Notes: generated from the sequence alone by a model not told the origin. DNA of 64,000 bases from Mediterranea massiliensis (GCA_015060695.1 SUYA01000002.1:186001-250000), one strand, 5' to 3'; counted from the stretch's first letter, positions 55,472 to 64,000 are shown. Translations and numbers: made by a program.

Positions 55472-56704
55472 TCATTCTCCACTTATTTCTGCTACTTTTT
55501 TGCTTCTTCTTTTCAAAAGTTGAGTATTTCGCCTTCTGACAAACACAACATCAAATACAATCAGTATGAGTTGAGGTACAAAAAACCAAAGCAAGACTTT
55601 TGCTAATGTTCTTTTGTCATCGACATTTTTCTGCTGTCCAAGTGCCAATTTATCCAAGTCATCTACCAAGACATATTCATCGGGCAACTCCTCATTACTC
55701 CATTTGTTTACAATAATTCCTTTCTTCAGCAACATAAATCCCGGATTAGAGCGAACCATTGTTTTTAATGTAACATCCTCTGCTTGTAGAAATGAATATT
55801 CAGCACCGGTTCTATCACTCCAATAAGCCACTGCTTCATCATTTGAAGCTGTTAAAGCATAGAATTTATAACCCTTATTTTGGGCATATTCAAACAACTC
55901 GTTTATCAAATCTATATTCGAATCGTCTGTATTTTGCAGATGAGGTGCAATCATCAGGAAGGTATAATTCTCATCATTCAGTACCTGATATGTCCTATCC
56001 TCACCCGTTTCCATATCAGCTAGCCAAAAGTCATTAATTTCCGGCATATCATTTACGTCTGCATCGGGAGGTAATTGCATCGCAACGTTTATGTCCGTTC
56101 CTACCTTATAAGGACGAAAATCAATAATAGGCAAATACCAAGAACAATAAGAAGAGAGGGCTATAATAAAAAGAATGGTATATGTAGAGACTAACCATTC
56201 TAACTTTTCTGTTACAAAACGCTTTATCTGATTGACATGTGTCGCTACAACAATGGCTGCACTCAACAACAAAACATTCTTAGCAAAAGTCTCCCAATTG
56301 GTTAATACCCATGCGTCACCAAAACAACCGCAATCGGGCACCGGATTGGCAATTGCCAAATAAAGTGTCAAAGGAGTCATAAAGAGCATGATGGCCAAAG
56401 CCATCGTGGTAGCAATTTTTCTTCGTATACCTATCAACAGATAGATACCTATGGTAAATTCTATAGCAGCCAACAATACGGCCGTCATCATAATTACATA
56501 ATCTGGCAACCATTCAATAAGTCCGAATGCTGTCAGATAATCTTGTATCTTATAATAAGAGCCTAATGGGTCAATTGCTTTTACAAAGCCAGAAAAGACA
56601 AAAGCCACAGCCAACAAAAAGCGGCAGCTATTTGTCCATACACTTTTGATAATATGTAGCTTTTCAACTTCCAAATTGCACGAATCTACCTTTATACTGT
56701 GCAA
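55472..56704 (-). CDS. BT_3928-like DoxX/MauE membrane protein with thioredoxin-like domain
   Basis: About 410 residues if the TTG at 56704 is used. A -7 box (56702-56709) overlaps that codon, so the true start is probably a few codons further in. Residues about 25-190 form four to five membrane segments of the DoxX/MauE type (AFVFSGFVKAIDPLGSYYKI, then NPVPDCGCFGD with a Cys-x-Cys pair). A periplasmic or cytoplasmic segment of about 150 residues resembles a thioredoxin fold (FYALTASNDEAVAYW, PGFMLLKKGIIVNKW) without a CxxC. A last membrane helix and a basic tail close the protein. It resembles the BT_3928 family of Bacteroidales next to tpiA; a redox role is suggested by the fold only. Confidence 0.78.
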   Translation of the reverse strand: MHSIKVDSCNLEVEKLHIIKSVWTNSCRFLLAVAFVFSGFVKAIDPLGSYYKIQDYLTAFGLIEWLPDYVIMMTAVLLAAIEFTIGIYLLIGIRRKIATTMALAIMLFMTPLTLYLAIANPVPDCGCFGDAWVLTNWETFAKNVLLLSAAIVVATHVNQIKRFVTEKLEWLVSTYTILFIIALSSYCSWYLPIIDFRPYKVGTDINVAMQLPPDADVNDMPEINDFWLADMETGEDRTYQVLNDENYTFLMIAPHLQNTDDSNIDLINELFEYAQNKGYKFYALTASNDEAVAYWSDRTGAEYSFLQAEDVTLKTMVRSNPGFMLLKKGIIVNKWSNEELPDEYVLVDDLDKLALGQQKNVDDKRTLAKVLLWFFVPQLILIVFDVVFVRRRNTQLLKRRSKKVAEISGE

Positions 56705-56709
56705 AGGTA
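56702..56709 (-). promoter_or_regulatory. -7 box for the BT_3928-like gene
   Basis: The minus strand reads TACCTTTG, matching TAnnTTTG. It overlaps the most upstream possible start codon, which argues for a downstream start. It may drive the BT_3928-like gene, tpiA and the genes after it. Confidence 0.45.
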
Positions 56710-56755
56710 AGAATAATTACATAAAGATAGCTGTTTTTGGGATAGAAAGTTTCAC

Positions 56756-57610
56756 TTACGAGCATCTCAGCACCTGACCAGGGCGTAATATTGTCTTACG
56801 AGTGATACCATTCAGTTTACACAATTGAGAAACCGTAGTACCTTGACGAGCAGCTATACGCCCTAAAGTATCACCCTTTCTGACTTTGTAATATATGTCT
56901 CCACTAGCCTTCGCACCTTTTTTGGCCTTGGTATAAGTATATGAATCGGCTAAAATATCTTGCTTTTCAAAATCGAACATTAGAGCCGGATTGATGGGTT
57001 GTCCCAAAAAACGAGTTTCAAAATGAAGATGTGATCCTGTTGAACGTCCGGTATTACCACCCAAACCGATAGGCTCTCCAGCCTTTACCAGCTGTTCCTC
57101 TTTTACCAACCACTTCGACAAGTGACCATAAACAGTTTCCAAACCATTATCGTGACGGATTACAATGTACTTGCCATAACCACGACGACGGCCTTGATTT
57201 TTCACTATACGCACTTTACCGCTAAATGCCGCACGAATGGTATCGCCGATATAGACTTTGATATCCAACCCGTTATGTACACGGCGACGACGGGGACGAT
57301 AACCAAATACATCGGTAATACGGGTATTAGTTGTAGGCATACAGAATTCGGTCAAGTCAAATGTATAGCTGTCAGGCATTTTGACATCCTTATAAGAATT
57401 CACCATGGCATTTGTCCAATTAGGATAGATGTCATCGGCAGGGAAAAGCGATTGTACGGGTCGAATATGCTTATGCAAAGCCAACGAATCAATGTCTTTC
57501 AACTTATGATCTATAGGAGCTTGACGTGCTATCAAGTCTTGCGCAAAAATATTCACGCTAATCATTGAAAACAATGCAAACAATACGGCTTTTCCAGTGT
57601 TCAATATCAT
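56756..57610 (-). CDS. M23 family metallopeptidase with LysM domain
   Basis: This 284-residue exported protein has a signal peptide ending near VNIFAQ. The M23 domain spans about residues 100-215, with the zinc ligands in RRVHNGLDIKVYIGD and GSHLHFETR, and GLETVYGHLSKW. A C-terminal LysM domain (YYKVRKGDTLGRIAARQGTT, LRPGQVLRC) binds peptidoglycan. Such enzymes cut peptide cross-links in the cell wall during growth or division. A minus-strand TATCTTTG box lies at 57655-57662, and the gene appears monocistronic. Confidence 0.92.
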   Translation of the reverse strand: MILNTGKAVLFALFSMISVNIFAQDLIARQAPIDHKLKDIDSLALHKHIRPVQSLFPADDIYPNWTNAMVNSYKDVKMPDSYTFDLTEFCMPTTNTRITDVFGYRPRRRRVHNGLDIKVYIGDTIRAAFSGKVRIVKNQGRRRGYGKYIVIRHDNGLETVYGHLSKWLVKEEQLVKAGEPIGLGGNTGRSTGSHLHFETRFLGQPINPALMFDFEKQDILADSYTYTKAKKGAKASGDIYYKVRKGDTLGRIAARQGTTVSQLCKLNGITRKTILRPGQVLRCS

Positions 57611-57654
57611 GGGTATATCTTTGTCTTATTAGAGATTTCTACAAAAATTCGCCC

Positions 57655-57662
57655 AAAGATAC
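57655..57662 (-). promoter_or_regulatory. -7 box for the M23 peptidase gene
   Basis: The minus strand reads TATCTTTG, matching TAnnTTTG, 44 bp upstream of the start codon. No -33 TTTG lies at the expected distance. Confidence 0.4.
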
Positions 57663-57799
57663 GCTTTCTTACTGATATAGAATGACTTTCGTTAACTATT
57701 TTTTCTTTTTAATCTTCCAATTTCCCCAAAGAATACAATACAACCTATTAATTTACAACACATTAATGCGTAATATGTTATACAACACATCATTCCTTT

Positions 57800-59896
57800 T
57801 TAACTAATTGCCGCCCAATTTACATTAGTTTTTCGCAAAGCTTTTAGTTGTCTCCAAAGCAATTCGTTCTCCGGAGATTCGCCTGTGGGGTCTTGTTCTA
57901 CTATCTGTTGTGCTATCTCTCTGACGTATTGCAACAACTGCCCATCGCGGGCAATGTCGGCAATTTTCAAATCGAAAGCCAAGCCACTCTGTTGGGTACC
58001 TTCCAAATCGCCAGGGCCCCGAAGTTTCAAGTCAGCCTCGGCAATCTCAAAACCATCGTTACTACGCACCATGATTTCCAAACGTTTACGGGTATCTTCA
58101 GCCAGTTTATAACCGGTCACCAAGATGCAATACGACTGCTCGGCTCCACGTCCCACCCTACCTCGTAGCTGATGCAATTGCGAAAGTCCGAATCGCTCGG
58201 CATTTTCAATAACCATTACCGAGGCATTAGGAACATTCACCCCCACCTCTATCACCGTTGTGGCAACCATAATCTGTGCTTCTCCCGCAACAAATCGCCT
58301 CATCTGCTCATCCTTATCGGCCGGTTTCATTTGCCCATGCACTTTACACACCTTACAGCCGGGAAAATCTTCGCAAACATGCAGATAGCCTTCTTCCAGA
58401 TTTTTCAAGTCAATCTTTTCACTCTCTTTAATCAGTGGATAAACGATATAAATCTGCCGCCCTTCGTCAATCTGCTTTCTTATCGAGGCATTCAAACTCT
58501 TTCGATGGGCGTCATACTGGTGAATGGTTTGTATCGGTTTCCGACCAGGTGGCAATTCGTCTATTACCGAGACATCTAAATCACCATAGAGTGTCATAGC
58601 TAATGTGCGGGGAATGGGGGTAGCCGTCATCACAAGGACATGTGGCGGCCGAATGTTTTTTGTCCATAAACGAGCACGCTGAGCCACCCCAAAACGGTGT
58701 TGTTCATCAATAATCACCATCCCCAAGGCGGAAAAGTTTACCGTATCTTCTATTACAGCATGAGTGCCAACCAGTATTTGCACCTCACCTGTCAGCAAGC
58801 CTTGCAGGATAGTCTCACGGCGTTTTCCCTTAACCGATCCAGTCAGCAACTCCACTTTGACATTCATACCAAAAAGCAACGAGCAGATGGTTTCGTAATG
58901 CTGGTGGGCCAATATTTCTGTAGGTGCCATCATGCAGGCTTGAAATTGGTTATCTAAAGCCATCAACATGGTCATCAATGCCACCAACGTCTTTCCACTA
59001 CCCACATCACCCTGCAACAAACGATTCATTTGGCGTCCGCTACCCACATCCTTACGAATCTCTTTCAGCACCCGTTTCTGCGCACCGGTCAATTCAAAAG
59101 GAAGATTCTGTGTATAGAAAGTATTGAACACCTCTCCCACTCTACTGAACAGATAGCCTTGATATTTGTGTTGACGTTCTTTGGCATAGCGCAGGATGTT
59201 AAGCTGAATATAAAACAGTTCTTCAAACTTTAAGCGATATTCTGCCCGACGCAACAAGTCGGGACCTGTAGGAAAATGGATTTGTTGCAAGGCTTCAGCC
59301 AACGGCATTAAGTGATGTTGCACCAACAGGGAGGTTGTCAACGTTTCAGGAAGCGGTTCTTTCAGTTGCGAAAGCAAGGTGGTCATCAGTTTTTCAATGG
59401 CCCGCGAGTTCAACCCACTTCGTTTCATCTTTTCAGAAGTATTGTAATAGGGTTGAAGTCCTCGCGTGGTGGGTTTCTCTTCCGACAGTTCGTCCACGTC
59501 GGGGTGGGCTATATTTATCCGTCCGTTAAAGAGAGTAGGTTTACCAAACACCAAGTATTCACGGCGCAGTTTATACTTTCCGGCTAAGAATTTGATACCC
59601 TGAAACCAAACCAAATCGACCACGCCTGTACCGTCCGAAAAGTGGGCAATCATTCTTCGTCCTCGTCCCTCACCCACCGTTTCGAAGCCTAGAATCTGTC
59701 CCCTTAACTGAATATAAGGCATATTTCCGTCTATCTCGCGAATAAGATAGACGCGACTTCTATCTACATATTTATAAGGAAAGTAGTAGAGCAGGTCGTG
59801 AAACGAGCGTATTCCTAACTCCTTCTCCAACAAGGCGGCCCGTTGCGGCCCTACACCCGGCAGATACTTTATGTCGCGCGTCGTTAAGTCGAACAT
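57800..59896 (-). CDS. recG: ATP-dependent DNA helicase RecG
   Basis: This 698-residue helicase remodels stalled forks and Holliday junctions. The N-terminal wedge/OB domain (YLPGVGPQRAALLEKELGI, then GRGRRMIAHFSDGTGVVDLV) precedes the helicase core: Walker A RLLQGDVGSGKTLVALMT, DEQH in VIIDEQHRFGVAQRA, TATPIPRTLAMTLYGD, and SQLHQLRGRVGRGAEQSYC. The domain order is complete and the length normal. It starts directly after ispD (the two coding regions are adjacent with no gap), so they are cotranscribed. Confidence 0.96.
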   Translation of the reverse strand: MFDLTTRDIKYLPGVGPQRAALLEKELGIRSFHDLLYYFPYKYVDRSRVYLIREIDGNMPYIQLRGQILGFETVGEGRGRRMIAHFSDGTGVVDLVWFQGIKFLAGKYKLRREYLVFGKPTLFNGRINIAHPDVDELSEEKPTTRGLQPYYNTSEKMKRSGLNSRAIEKLMTTLLSQLKEPLPETLTTSLLVQHHLMPLAEALQQIHFPTGPDLLRRAEYRLKFEELFYIQLNILRYAKERQHKYQGYLFSRVGEVFNTFYTQNLPFELTGAQKRVLKEIRKDVGSGRQMNRLLQGDVGSGKTLVALMTMLMALDNQFQACMMAPTEILAHQHYETICSLLFGMNVKVELLTGSVKGKRRETILQGLLTGEVQILVGTHAVIEDTVNFSALGMVIIDEQHRFGVAQRARLWTKNIRPPHVLVMTATPIPRTLAMTLYGDLDVSVIDELPPGRKPIQTIHQYDAHRKSLNASIRKQIDEGRQIYIVYPLIKESEKIDLKNLEEGYLHVCEDFPGCKVCKVHGQMKPADKDEQMRRFVAGEAQIMVATTVIEVGVNVPNASVMVIENAERFGLSQLHQLRGRVGRGAEQSYCILVTGYKLAEDTRKRLEIMVRSNDGFEIAEADLKLRGPGDLEGTQQSGLAFDLKIADIARDGQLLQYVREIAQQIVEQDPTGESPENELLWRQLKALRKTNVNWAAIS

Positions 59897-60562
59897 TTAT
59901 TTATCAGTTATCAGTGTTTCAGCAATCTTCAAGTCAAAAGGAGTAGTCAGTTTGATGTTCTCACGATTTCCTTCCGTCAGCCACACGTTGCATCCCATGG
60001 CTTCCACCACCGATGCATCGTCAGTAAACATCGGTGTATAGGTTTGTTCGTAGGCCTGCTTCAGCAAAGCAGCATCGAAAACTTGCGGGGTTTGTACCAA
60101 CTTATAGTCATCTCGACAGACGGTAATGCTTCCTCCTTCTTGCAAACGGCGAACGGTTTCCACCACCCCTATGACCGGTATCACAGCTTTATGCAATGCG
60201 GCCTCGGAATAACAACGACGTATAACCTCGGCCGATACAAAGGGGCGTACTCCGTCGTGTACTCCCACCAATGCCGGTGTCTCTACTTGTGCTAAGCCGT
60301 TCTTCACCGAATGGAAGCGCGTCTCTCCTCCGTCGGCCACCCGATGGGGCAGGCCGAAAGCGTGCTTCCGGCACAACTCCCTCCAAAACGTTTGTTGGCT
60401 TGGGGGCAGCACCAATATGGGTTTTATGTCGGGAATAGCGGCATGAAATGCTTCAAGGGTATGCATCAGCACCGGCCGGCCACCAATGGGCAGAAACTGC
60501 TTGGGCAGGTCGCCTCCCATGCGCAAGCCTTTCCCACCGGCTACGATTATCACATAATTCAT
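59897..60562 (-). CDS. ispD: 2-C-methyl-D-erythritol 4-phosphate cytidylyltransferase
   Basis: About 221 residues from the ATG at 60562 (60565 also possible; an upstream start at 60589 would overlap the DJ-1 gene). IspD links MEP to CTP in the non-mevalonate isoprenoid pathway. The nucleotide-binding loop is [20 protein letters not shown], followed by [16 protein letters not shown] and [10 protein letters not shown] with catalytic Arg and Asp. [16 protein letters not shown] and [19 protein letters not shown] complete the fold. It is followed immediately by recG. Confidence 0.95.
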   Translation of the reverse strand: MNYVIIVAGGKGLRMGGDLPKQFLPIGGRPVLMHTLEAFHAAIPDIKPILVLPPSQQTFWRELCRKHAFGLPHRVADGGETRFHSVKNGLAQVETPALVGVHDGVRPFVSAEVIRRCYSEAALHKAVIPVIGVVETVRRLQEGGSITVCRDDYKLVQTPQVFDAALLKQAYEQTYTPMFTDDASVVEAMGCNVWLTEGNRENIKLTTPFDLKIAETLITDK

Positions 60563-60581
60563 CATAAGTGGCTCTTTGCCT

Positions 60582-61130
60582 TTATCCAATCATCATACCT
60601 GCTTCCAACTCATGGCGCATCTGTTTGCCAACCAACAGTTCTACTATAGCCAACGCAAACGGGATGGCGGCACCGGGACCTTTACCGGTAATAATGTTAG
60701 CGTCTTGCTCCACCAGATTAGCGGTATAGTCGGCACCCTCCAAGTATTCCTCAAAACCCGGATAACAAGTAGCCTTCTTACCACGCAACAAGCCCAATTT
60801 TCCTAACACCATCGGTGCGGCACAGATGGCAGCCAACGGTTTACCGGCTTCGGCCTGCCGAAGCAATGCTTTGCGAAGCGGTTCCGATTCGCCTAATGTA
60901 GCGGCTCCCGGCATACCTCCGGGCAACAGCAACAGTTCGGCATCGCTAAAATCACAATTCACGATATTGACATCGCAGAACATCGACACTCCGTGGGCAC
61001 CGGTCACTATCTCGTCGGGAGTAACCGACACCATTTCCACTTCCAAACCTGCACGACGTAACACGTCCACCGAAGCCAAAGCTTCAATCTCTTCGAAGCC
61101 GTCGGCAAAAAACACATATACTTTCTTCAT
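60582..61130 (-). CDS. DJ-1/PfpI family protein
   Basis: About 182 residues from the ATG at 61130; the open frame extends 66 bp further, but the extension is AT-rich and does not align with the family. The fold begins [20 protein letters not shown], and the nucleophile Cys lies in [37 protein letters not shown] near the C-terminus completes the site. Relatives include YajL and human DJ-1, with proposed deglycase or stress-protective roles that are debated. It is 19 bp upstream of ispD and probably shares its transcript. Confidence 0.9.
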   Translation of the reverse strand: MKKVYVFFADGFEEIEALASVDVLRRAGLEVEMVSVTPDEIVTGAHGVSMFCDVNIVNCDFSDAELLLLPGGMPGAATLGESEPLRKALLRQAEAGKPLAAICAAPMVLGKLGLLRGKKATCYPGFEEYLEGADYTANLVEQDANIITGKGPGAAIPFALAIVELLVGKQMRHELEAGMMIG

Positions 61131-61186
61131 ATCATCAATTTTATTTAAGTTTGCAAATATAATAAACAGTAAGGTATTGGCAAAGT

Positions 61187-61615
61187 TTATGGCCAATCAA
61201 ACTCTTCGGTAAATCGCTCGTAGCAAGGTGTTGCCTCCAATCCGTACTTCTTGAAAGCAGCGGCGATAAACTGTTGGTCGTCAGGCAACAGACCTTGTTC
61301 CATGCGGTAACAACGATAATAGCGTGTGCGGCCTATGTGGGAAATCACCTGCTTCTTCAACGAATAGAGTTGTTTGGCCGGCACCTCGTCAAATAGGTGT
61401 TTCACTCCCCAAGCCACGCGCCGAATCTGTATCGGATAAAAGTGGGGACACTTTGAGGCATCTTCAGGAATAAGGCGAGGATTAACGATAGACAAACTGG
61501 GAGCATCGGTTTCTTCGTTTTGAGCCACGTAGTAGCGCAAGCATTTTTCTTTCAACGGACAATGTGCCTGAAAGCAACGTACAAATCCAAAAGGTACAAT
61601 CATGTCATTCTTCAT
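61187..61615 (-). CDS. DUF6078-like protein
   Basis: This 142-residue soluble protein is rich in Cys, His and aromatic residues: VRCFQAHCPLKEKCLRYYVA, then SKCPHFYPIQIRRVAWG and TRYYRCYRMEQGLL. The paired Cys suggest a metal site. I recognise it as the Bacteroidales DUF6078 family, whose function is unknown to me. An ATG four codons in (MIVPFGF) is an alternative start. It lies between the DJ-1 gene and a small hypothetical gene on the same strand. Confidence 0.7.
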   Translation of the reverse strand: MKNDMIVPFGFVRCFQAHCPLKEKCLRYYVAQNEETDAPSLSIVNPRLIPEDASKCPHFYPIQIRRVAWGVKHLFDEVPAKQLYSLKKQVISHIGRTRYYRCYRMEQGLLPDDQQFIAAAFKKYGLEATPCYERFTEEFDWP

Positions 61616-61646
61616 TTTTCAATTCTCCATTTTTAAATTATGCAAA

Positions 61647-61856
61647 TCAGGTGATAAAGTGTCCCGTAGCGACTATGGCGCAAAGGCAACTTGTGTTTGG
61701 CCAACGTTCGCCCCGTTCCAATTCGCACATGGCTTGGGCATAGAGCTGTTCGTAGTCTATGGGCGGTGTCTCTATCAGCTCGATTACCTCCACGCAGATG
61801 AGCCGGCGGCTTTCACTGGAATCTGTCAACCAATCTTCCATCGCCAATACACTCAT
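61647..61856 (-). CDS. Small hypothetical protein, 69 residues
   Basis: This short frame starts MSVLAMEDWLTDSSESRRLI and has a mixed, non-repetitive, acidic composition typical of a real small protein, with a helical middle (YEQLYAQAMCELERGERW). It lies 31 bp upstream of the DUF6078 gene on the same strand, as in a two-gene unit. I do not recognise the family. Its own promoter was not found. The opposite strand holds a longer frame (61602-61982) that I regard as a shadow. Confidence 0.45.
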   Translation of the reverse strand: MSVLAMEDWLTDSSESRRLICVEVIELIETPPIDYEQLYAQAMCELERGERWPNTSCLCAIVATGHFIT

Positions 61857-61972
61857 AGTTGTCTTACCATCTTTCTTTATTTCTTGTCTGCGTTATTTTC
61901 ATATAGTCACGTCTCCTTTTTATTTGTAAATATACAAAAAAAATGTCCGAAAGTCAAGAGTACACAATTGAA

Positions 61973-61994
61973 AAAATGTTAAAGCTAACATTTT
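61973..61994 (-). terminator. Terminator of the exbB-exbD-tonB operon
   Basis: A perfect 9-bp stem (61973-61981 with 61986-61994) with a 4-nt loop is followed on the minus strand by a T-run. It lies 210 bp after the tonB stop codon, so the palindrome array between them would be part of the tonB 3' untranslated region. Confidence 0.7.
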
Positions 61995-62034
61995 CAGCAC
62001 CTAAAAATGGTTGTAATACATCTATTTTGTGCGC

Positions 62035-62163
62035 TGAAACTATCCGTTTCTCCCCATGAAACAAACTGTTTCAAGGCGTGAAACAAAGTGTTTCAGCGTA
62101 CGAAACAAACTGTTTCACCCCATTGAAACAAAGAGTTTCATAGCGATGAAACAGATAGTAGTT
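62035..62163. repeat. Array of six 17-bp palindromes at 22-23 bp spacing
   Basis: Units begin at 62035, 62057, 62079, 62101, 62124 and 62147. The central four read TGAAACAAACTGTTTCA or close variants: the third has C for T at position 1, and the second and fourth differ in the centre. The first is imperfect (TGAAACTATCCGTTTCT) and the last keeps only the left half. Each unit has 7-bp arms around a 3-nt centre. The 5-6 nt between units is not conserved. The spacing is two helical turns. The array lies in the 3' untranslated region of tonB, upstream of the small gene at 61856. No known element was recognised. Confidence 0.85.
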
Positions 62164-62203
62164 GCAATGTAAATAGGTATCAATATAGAATAAAGCCTCC
62201 GAT

Positions 62204-63028
62204 TTACTTCAAATTGAAATAATAAGTAATGGTTCCTTGCTGATTGTTCAAGCCACCGACACTATTGAAGCGAGCCTTCTTAGCTGCCTCTTCGGCTGCG
62301 CGACGCAAAGCGGTGCTGACCGTATTGGTTTGACGATTGATAGCGGTTGAAATGACTTCGCCTTGAGGATTGACAATGATGGTTACAACCACACGACCTT
62401 CTTCCTGTACATTGTAGGTAGGTTTAGGAAGACCACCGGGACCTAACGAGCGACCATCTAAATTAAATGAACCATATCCACCAACACCGGTAGGCATTCC
62501 AGCAGGTGCATTACCTGTAGGGCTACCCTGTACTCCTTGTCCGGTAGTAGTACCTTTATCACCCATCTGCGCCCCTCGGCCGAAAGCATTGGCCACCCGA
62601 CGACGAGCGGCTTCTTCGGCGGCTTTCCGTTCGCGTTCGGCTTTTTCGGCTTCCAAGCGTTGCTTTTCGGCCGCAATCTCTTCGGCACTCTTTTCAGGTT
62701 TCTTCACCTCTTCTTTTTTAGGTGTAGGTGGAGTTTTAGGAGGAATTGCCACCGTTTCTTCTACCTCTTGCGTAATCATCTCTTGTTCCACTACTTCCTC
62801 GACCGGTGGTATCGGTTGCTGTTGGGGCATTACATCTACCTTCACCAAAGTAGGATCTGCCGCACCGAACGCATCAGGCATTTCTCCCAACAAAACAGAA
62901 ACTCCTCCCTCTTCTTCCGGCTTGGGCACAGTAAATCCCACTAAGAGTAAAAGCAATAACAGGGCAAGATGCACCAACAATGCACCTGCCAATCCCATGT
63001 ATTTACTTCTCTTCTTCGGATTCATCAT
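62204..63028 (-). CDS. tonB: TonB family energy transducer
   Basis: This 274-residue protein is anchored by one N-terminal membrane helix (AGALLVHLALLLLLLLVGF) and has a long Pro/Lys/Glu-rich periplasmic spacer (PPTPKKEEVKKPEKSAEE), a Gly-rich stretch and a C-terminal TonB domain (about 200-274, with GRVVVTIIVNPQGEVISTAI). The C-terminal domain lacks the long YPxxA segment of proteobacterial TonB, as often in Bacteroidetes, so the exact partner is uncertain. It transmits proton-motive energy from ExbBD to SusC-like transporters. It follows exbD by 1 bp. Confidence 0.88.
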   Translation of the reverse strand: MMNPKKRSKYMGLAGALLVHLALLLLLLLVGFTVPKPEEEGGVSVLLGEMPDAFGAADPTLVKVDVMPQQQPIPPVEEVVEQEMITQEVEETVAIPPKTPPTPKKEEVKKPEKSAEEIAAEKQRLEAEKAERERKAAEEAARRRVANAFGRGAQMGDKGTTTGQGVQGSPTGNAPAGMPTGVGGYGSFNLDGRSLGPGGLPKPTYNVQEEGRVVVTIIVNPQGEVISTAINRQTNTVSTALRRAAEEAAKKARFNSVGGLNNQQGTITYYFNLK

Positions 63029-63029
63029 G

Positions 63030-63440
63030 TTATTTCTCCGGGGGACGAGTAGCCAACACCATCTTGAACTGATTTTCGTTGGCGATATTGAGTACTTTCA
63101 CTATTTCTCTGTAAGGAACCGATTCATCGGCATAGAGGGCCACATACATCTCCGGCTCACGAGTGGCACAAGCCCGAAGAAAATCGGGCAACTCATCGAG
63201 CGACAGAGATTGTTCCTTATCGTTGCCGAAAGCTGCATAAAAGTTCAACTCTTTATCAATGATGACACGCGTCAATGGCTTGGCCGATGTCTGCTGTTTT
63301 CCTTGAGGCAACAACACCTTTATGGCATTAGGTGACACCATGGTAGAGGTAATCATAAAGAATATCAGCAACAGGAATATGACATCTGTCATAGATGCCA
63401 TACTGAATGCAGGCGATATTTTGGCTCTTCGCTTTAACAT
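63030..63440 (-). CDS. exbD: ExbD/TolR family biopolymer transporter
   Basis: This 136-residue protein has the ExbD N-terminal segment with the membrane-embedded, proton-carrying Asp in ASMTDVIFLLLIFFMIT (Asp19), followed by the periplasmic domain (IKVLLPQGKQQ, YVALYADESVPYREIVKVL). It forms the stator with ExbB. Its start overlaps the ExbB stop by 7 bp and its stop abuts the tonB start, so the three genes are translated together. Confidence 0.95.
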   Translation of the reverse strand: MLKRRAKISPAFSMASMTDVIFLLLIFFMITSTMVSPNAIKVLLPQGKQQTSAKPLTRVIIDKELNFYAAFGNDKEQSLSLDELPDFLRACATREPEMYVALYADESVPYREIVKVLNIANENQFKMVLATRPPEK

Positions 63441-64000
63441 GGCTCGTTCAACATATCCATGAATGCCATGGTTTTGGCTTCCATCTTGTTAACTACTCCA
63501 TCGACCAATGTTACCAAATAATTGTAGGCAAACATAGCAATGATACCAACCACCAAACCACCCACGGTAGTAATCATAGCCTCGTAAATACCACCGGAAA
63601 GCAGTGTAATATCTATGTTATTTCCGGCATTGGCCATCTCGAAGAAAGCTCGCACCATACCGGTTACTGTCCCTAAAAAACCAATCATAGGCGCACCGCT
63701 GGAAATGGTAGCCATAATGGTTAAACCCTTTTCTAATTTTGCCACTTCTATGTTTCCAGCATTCTCAATAGCTGCCTGCACATCTTGGGTTGAACGTCCC
63801 AAACGACTGATACCTTTTTCAATCATACGAGCCGCAGGGGTGTTGACACCGCGACAATAAGAAACAGCTGCTTTTACTTCACCCGACTTGATGTAGTCTT
63901 TTATCTTATCCATAAACATTGGGTCTTCCTTAGCTGCCGCACGAATTACAAAGATGCGTTCGAAAAGAATGTAAAAGCAAACTACCGACAACAATGCCAA
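63434..64000 (-). CDS. exbB: ExbB/TolQ/MotA family proton channel, C-terminal part
   Basis: The frame is open to the right edge, so the N-terminus lies outside the window. The visible 188 residues hold one membrane helix at the edge (LLSVVCFYILFERIFVI) and the conserved core ATISSGAPMIGFLGTVTGMVRAFFEMA, then SGGIYEAMITTVGGLVVGIIAMFAYNYL, typical of the MotA_ExbB family. ExbB pentamers form the proton channel with ExbD. This copy is first of the exbB-exbD-tonB operon in view; whether other genes precede it cannot be seen. Confidence 0.93.
   Translation of the reverse strand: MALLSVVCFYILFERIFVIRAAAKEDPMFMDKIKDYIKSGEVKAAVSYCRGVNTPAARMIEKGISRLGRSTQDVQAAIENAGNIEVAKLEKGLTIMATISSGAPMIGFLGTVTGMVRAFFEMANAGNNIDITLLSGGIYEAMITTVGGLVVGIIAMFAYNYLVTLVDGVVNKMEAKTMAFMDMLNEPC

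Noticed and set aside
61602..61982. Reading frame of 126 codons on the plus strand near the small gene
   Set aside because: Phe/Ser/Tyr-rich composition without motifs, and it runs through the terminator of the opposite operon.
62035..62163. CRISPR-like array
   Set aside because: Units are only 17 bp and palindromic, spacers are 5-6 nt, and no cas genes are near.

Overview
The window is chromosomal DNA from a gut-type Bacteroidales bacterium, most likely Bacteroides or Phocaeicola. The evidence is a SusC/SusD pair with surface glycan lipoproteins, Bacteroidales-restricted families (DUF2027-Smr, DUF4827, DUF6078, BT_3928-like), and repeated promoters of the Bacteroidetes form TTTG-N18-21-TAnnTTTG in place of sigma70 boxes. 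No rRNA, tRNA, phage, complete insertion sequence or CRISPR array was recognised.

Region 1 (1-20,984) is a polysaccharide utilization locus read leftward. It encodes a GH43_24-like exo-galactanase, SusC, SusD, a DUF2264/GH154-like protein, a GH16 enzyme fused to a BNR_4 propeller, a second BNR_4 protein, a GH105 unsaturated-uronide hydrolase, a tandem GH43 and the start of a GH97. The set suits an acidic, glucuronate- and rhamnose-decorated beta-galactan such as type II arabinogalactan. Two ATPase genes sit inside it, one intact (DUF4143 type) and one that has lost its Walker A end. The non-coding DNA is rich in ordered repeats: 11-bp phased repeats upstream of the GH154 operon, a 33-bp tandem repeat upstream of the ATPase, and a large inverted repeat upstream of susC.

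Region 2 (21,000-44,650) is mostly housekeeping: hemW, a Smr protein, queA, a Nudix hydrolase, an AGCS transporter, glmM, a DUF4827 lipoprotein, a DHH phosphoesterase, comEC, rpe, fmt, a ClC channel, tsaC, a thioesterase, recJ, a recQ-type helicase, a TPR protein, an EEP hydrolase and a GH31 enzyme.

Region 3 (44,670-48,860) is an aromatic amino acid operon: prephenate dehydratase, aminotransferase, DAHP synthase fused to chorismate mutase, and prephenate dehydrogenase. In front of it lies an apparently complete transcription attenuator: a 28-residue leader peptide in which 10 of 11 consecutive residues are Tyr or Phe, then mutually exclusive 1:2, 2:3 and 3:4 hairpins, the last an intrinsic terminator. 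This is the clearest regulatory system in the window.

Region 4 (48,870-64,000) holds an S9 peptidase, dnaG, folE, a SPOR protein, tpiA, a BT_3928-like membrane protein, an M23/LysM peptidase, recG, ispD, a DJ-1/PfpI protein, a DUF6078 protein, a small hypothetical gene and an exbB-exbD-tonB operon. Between the tonB stop and its terminator lies an array of about six 17-bp palindromes spaced 22-23 bp apart, which I cannot assign to a known element.
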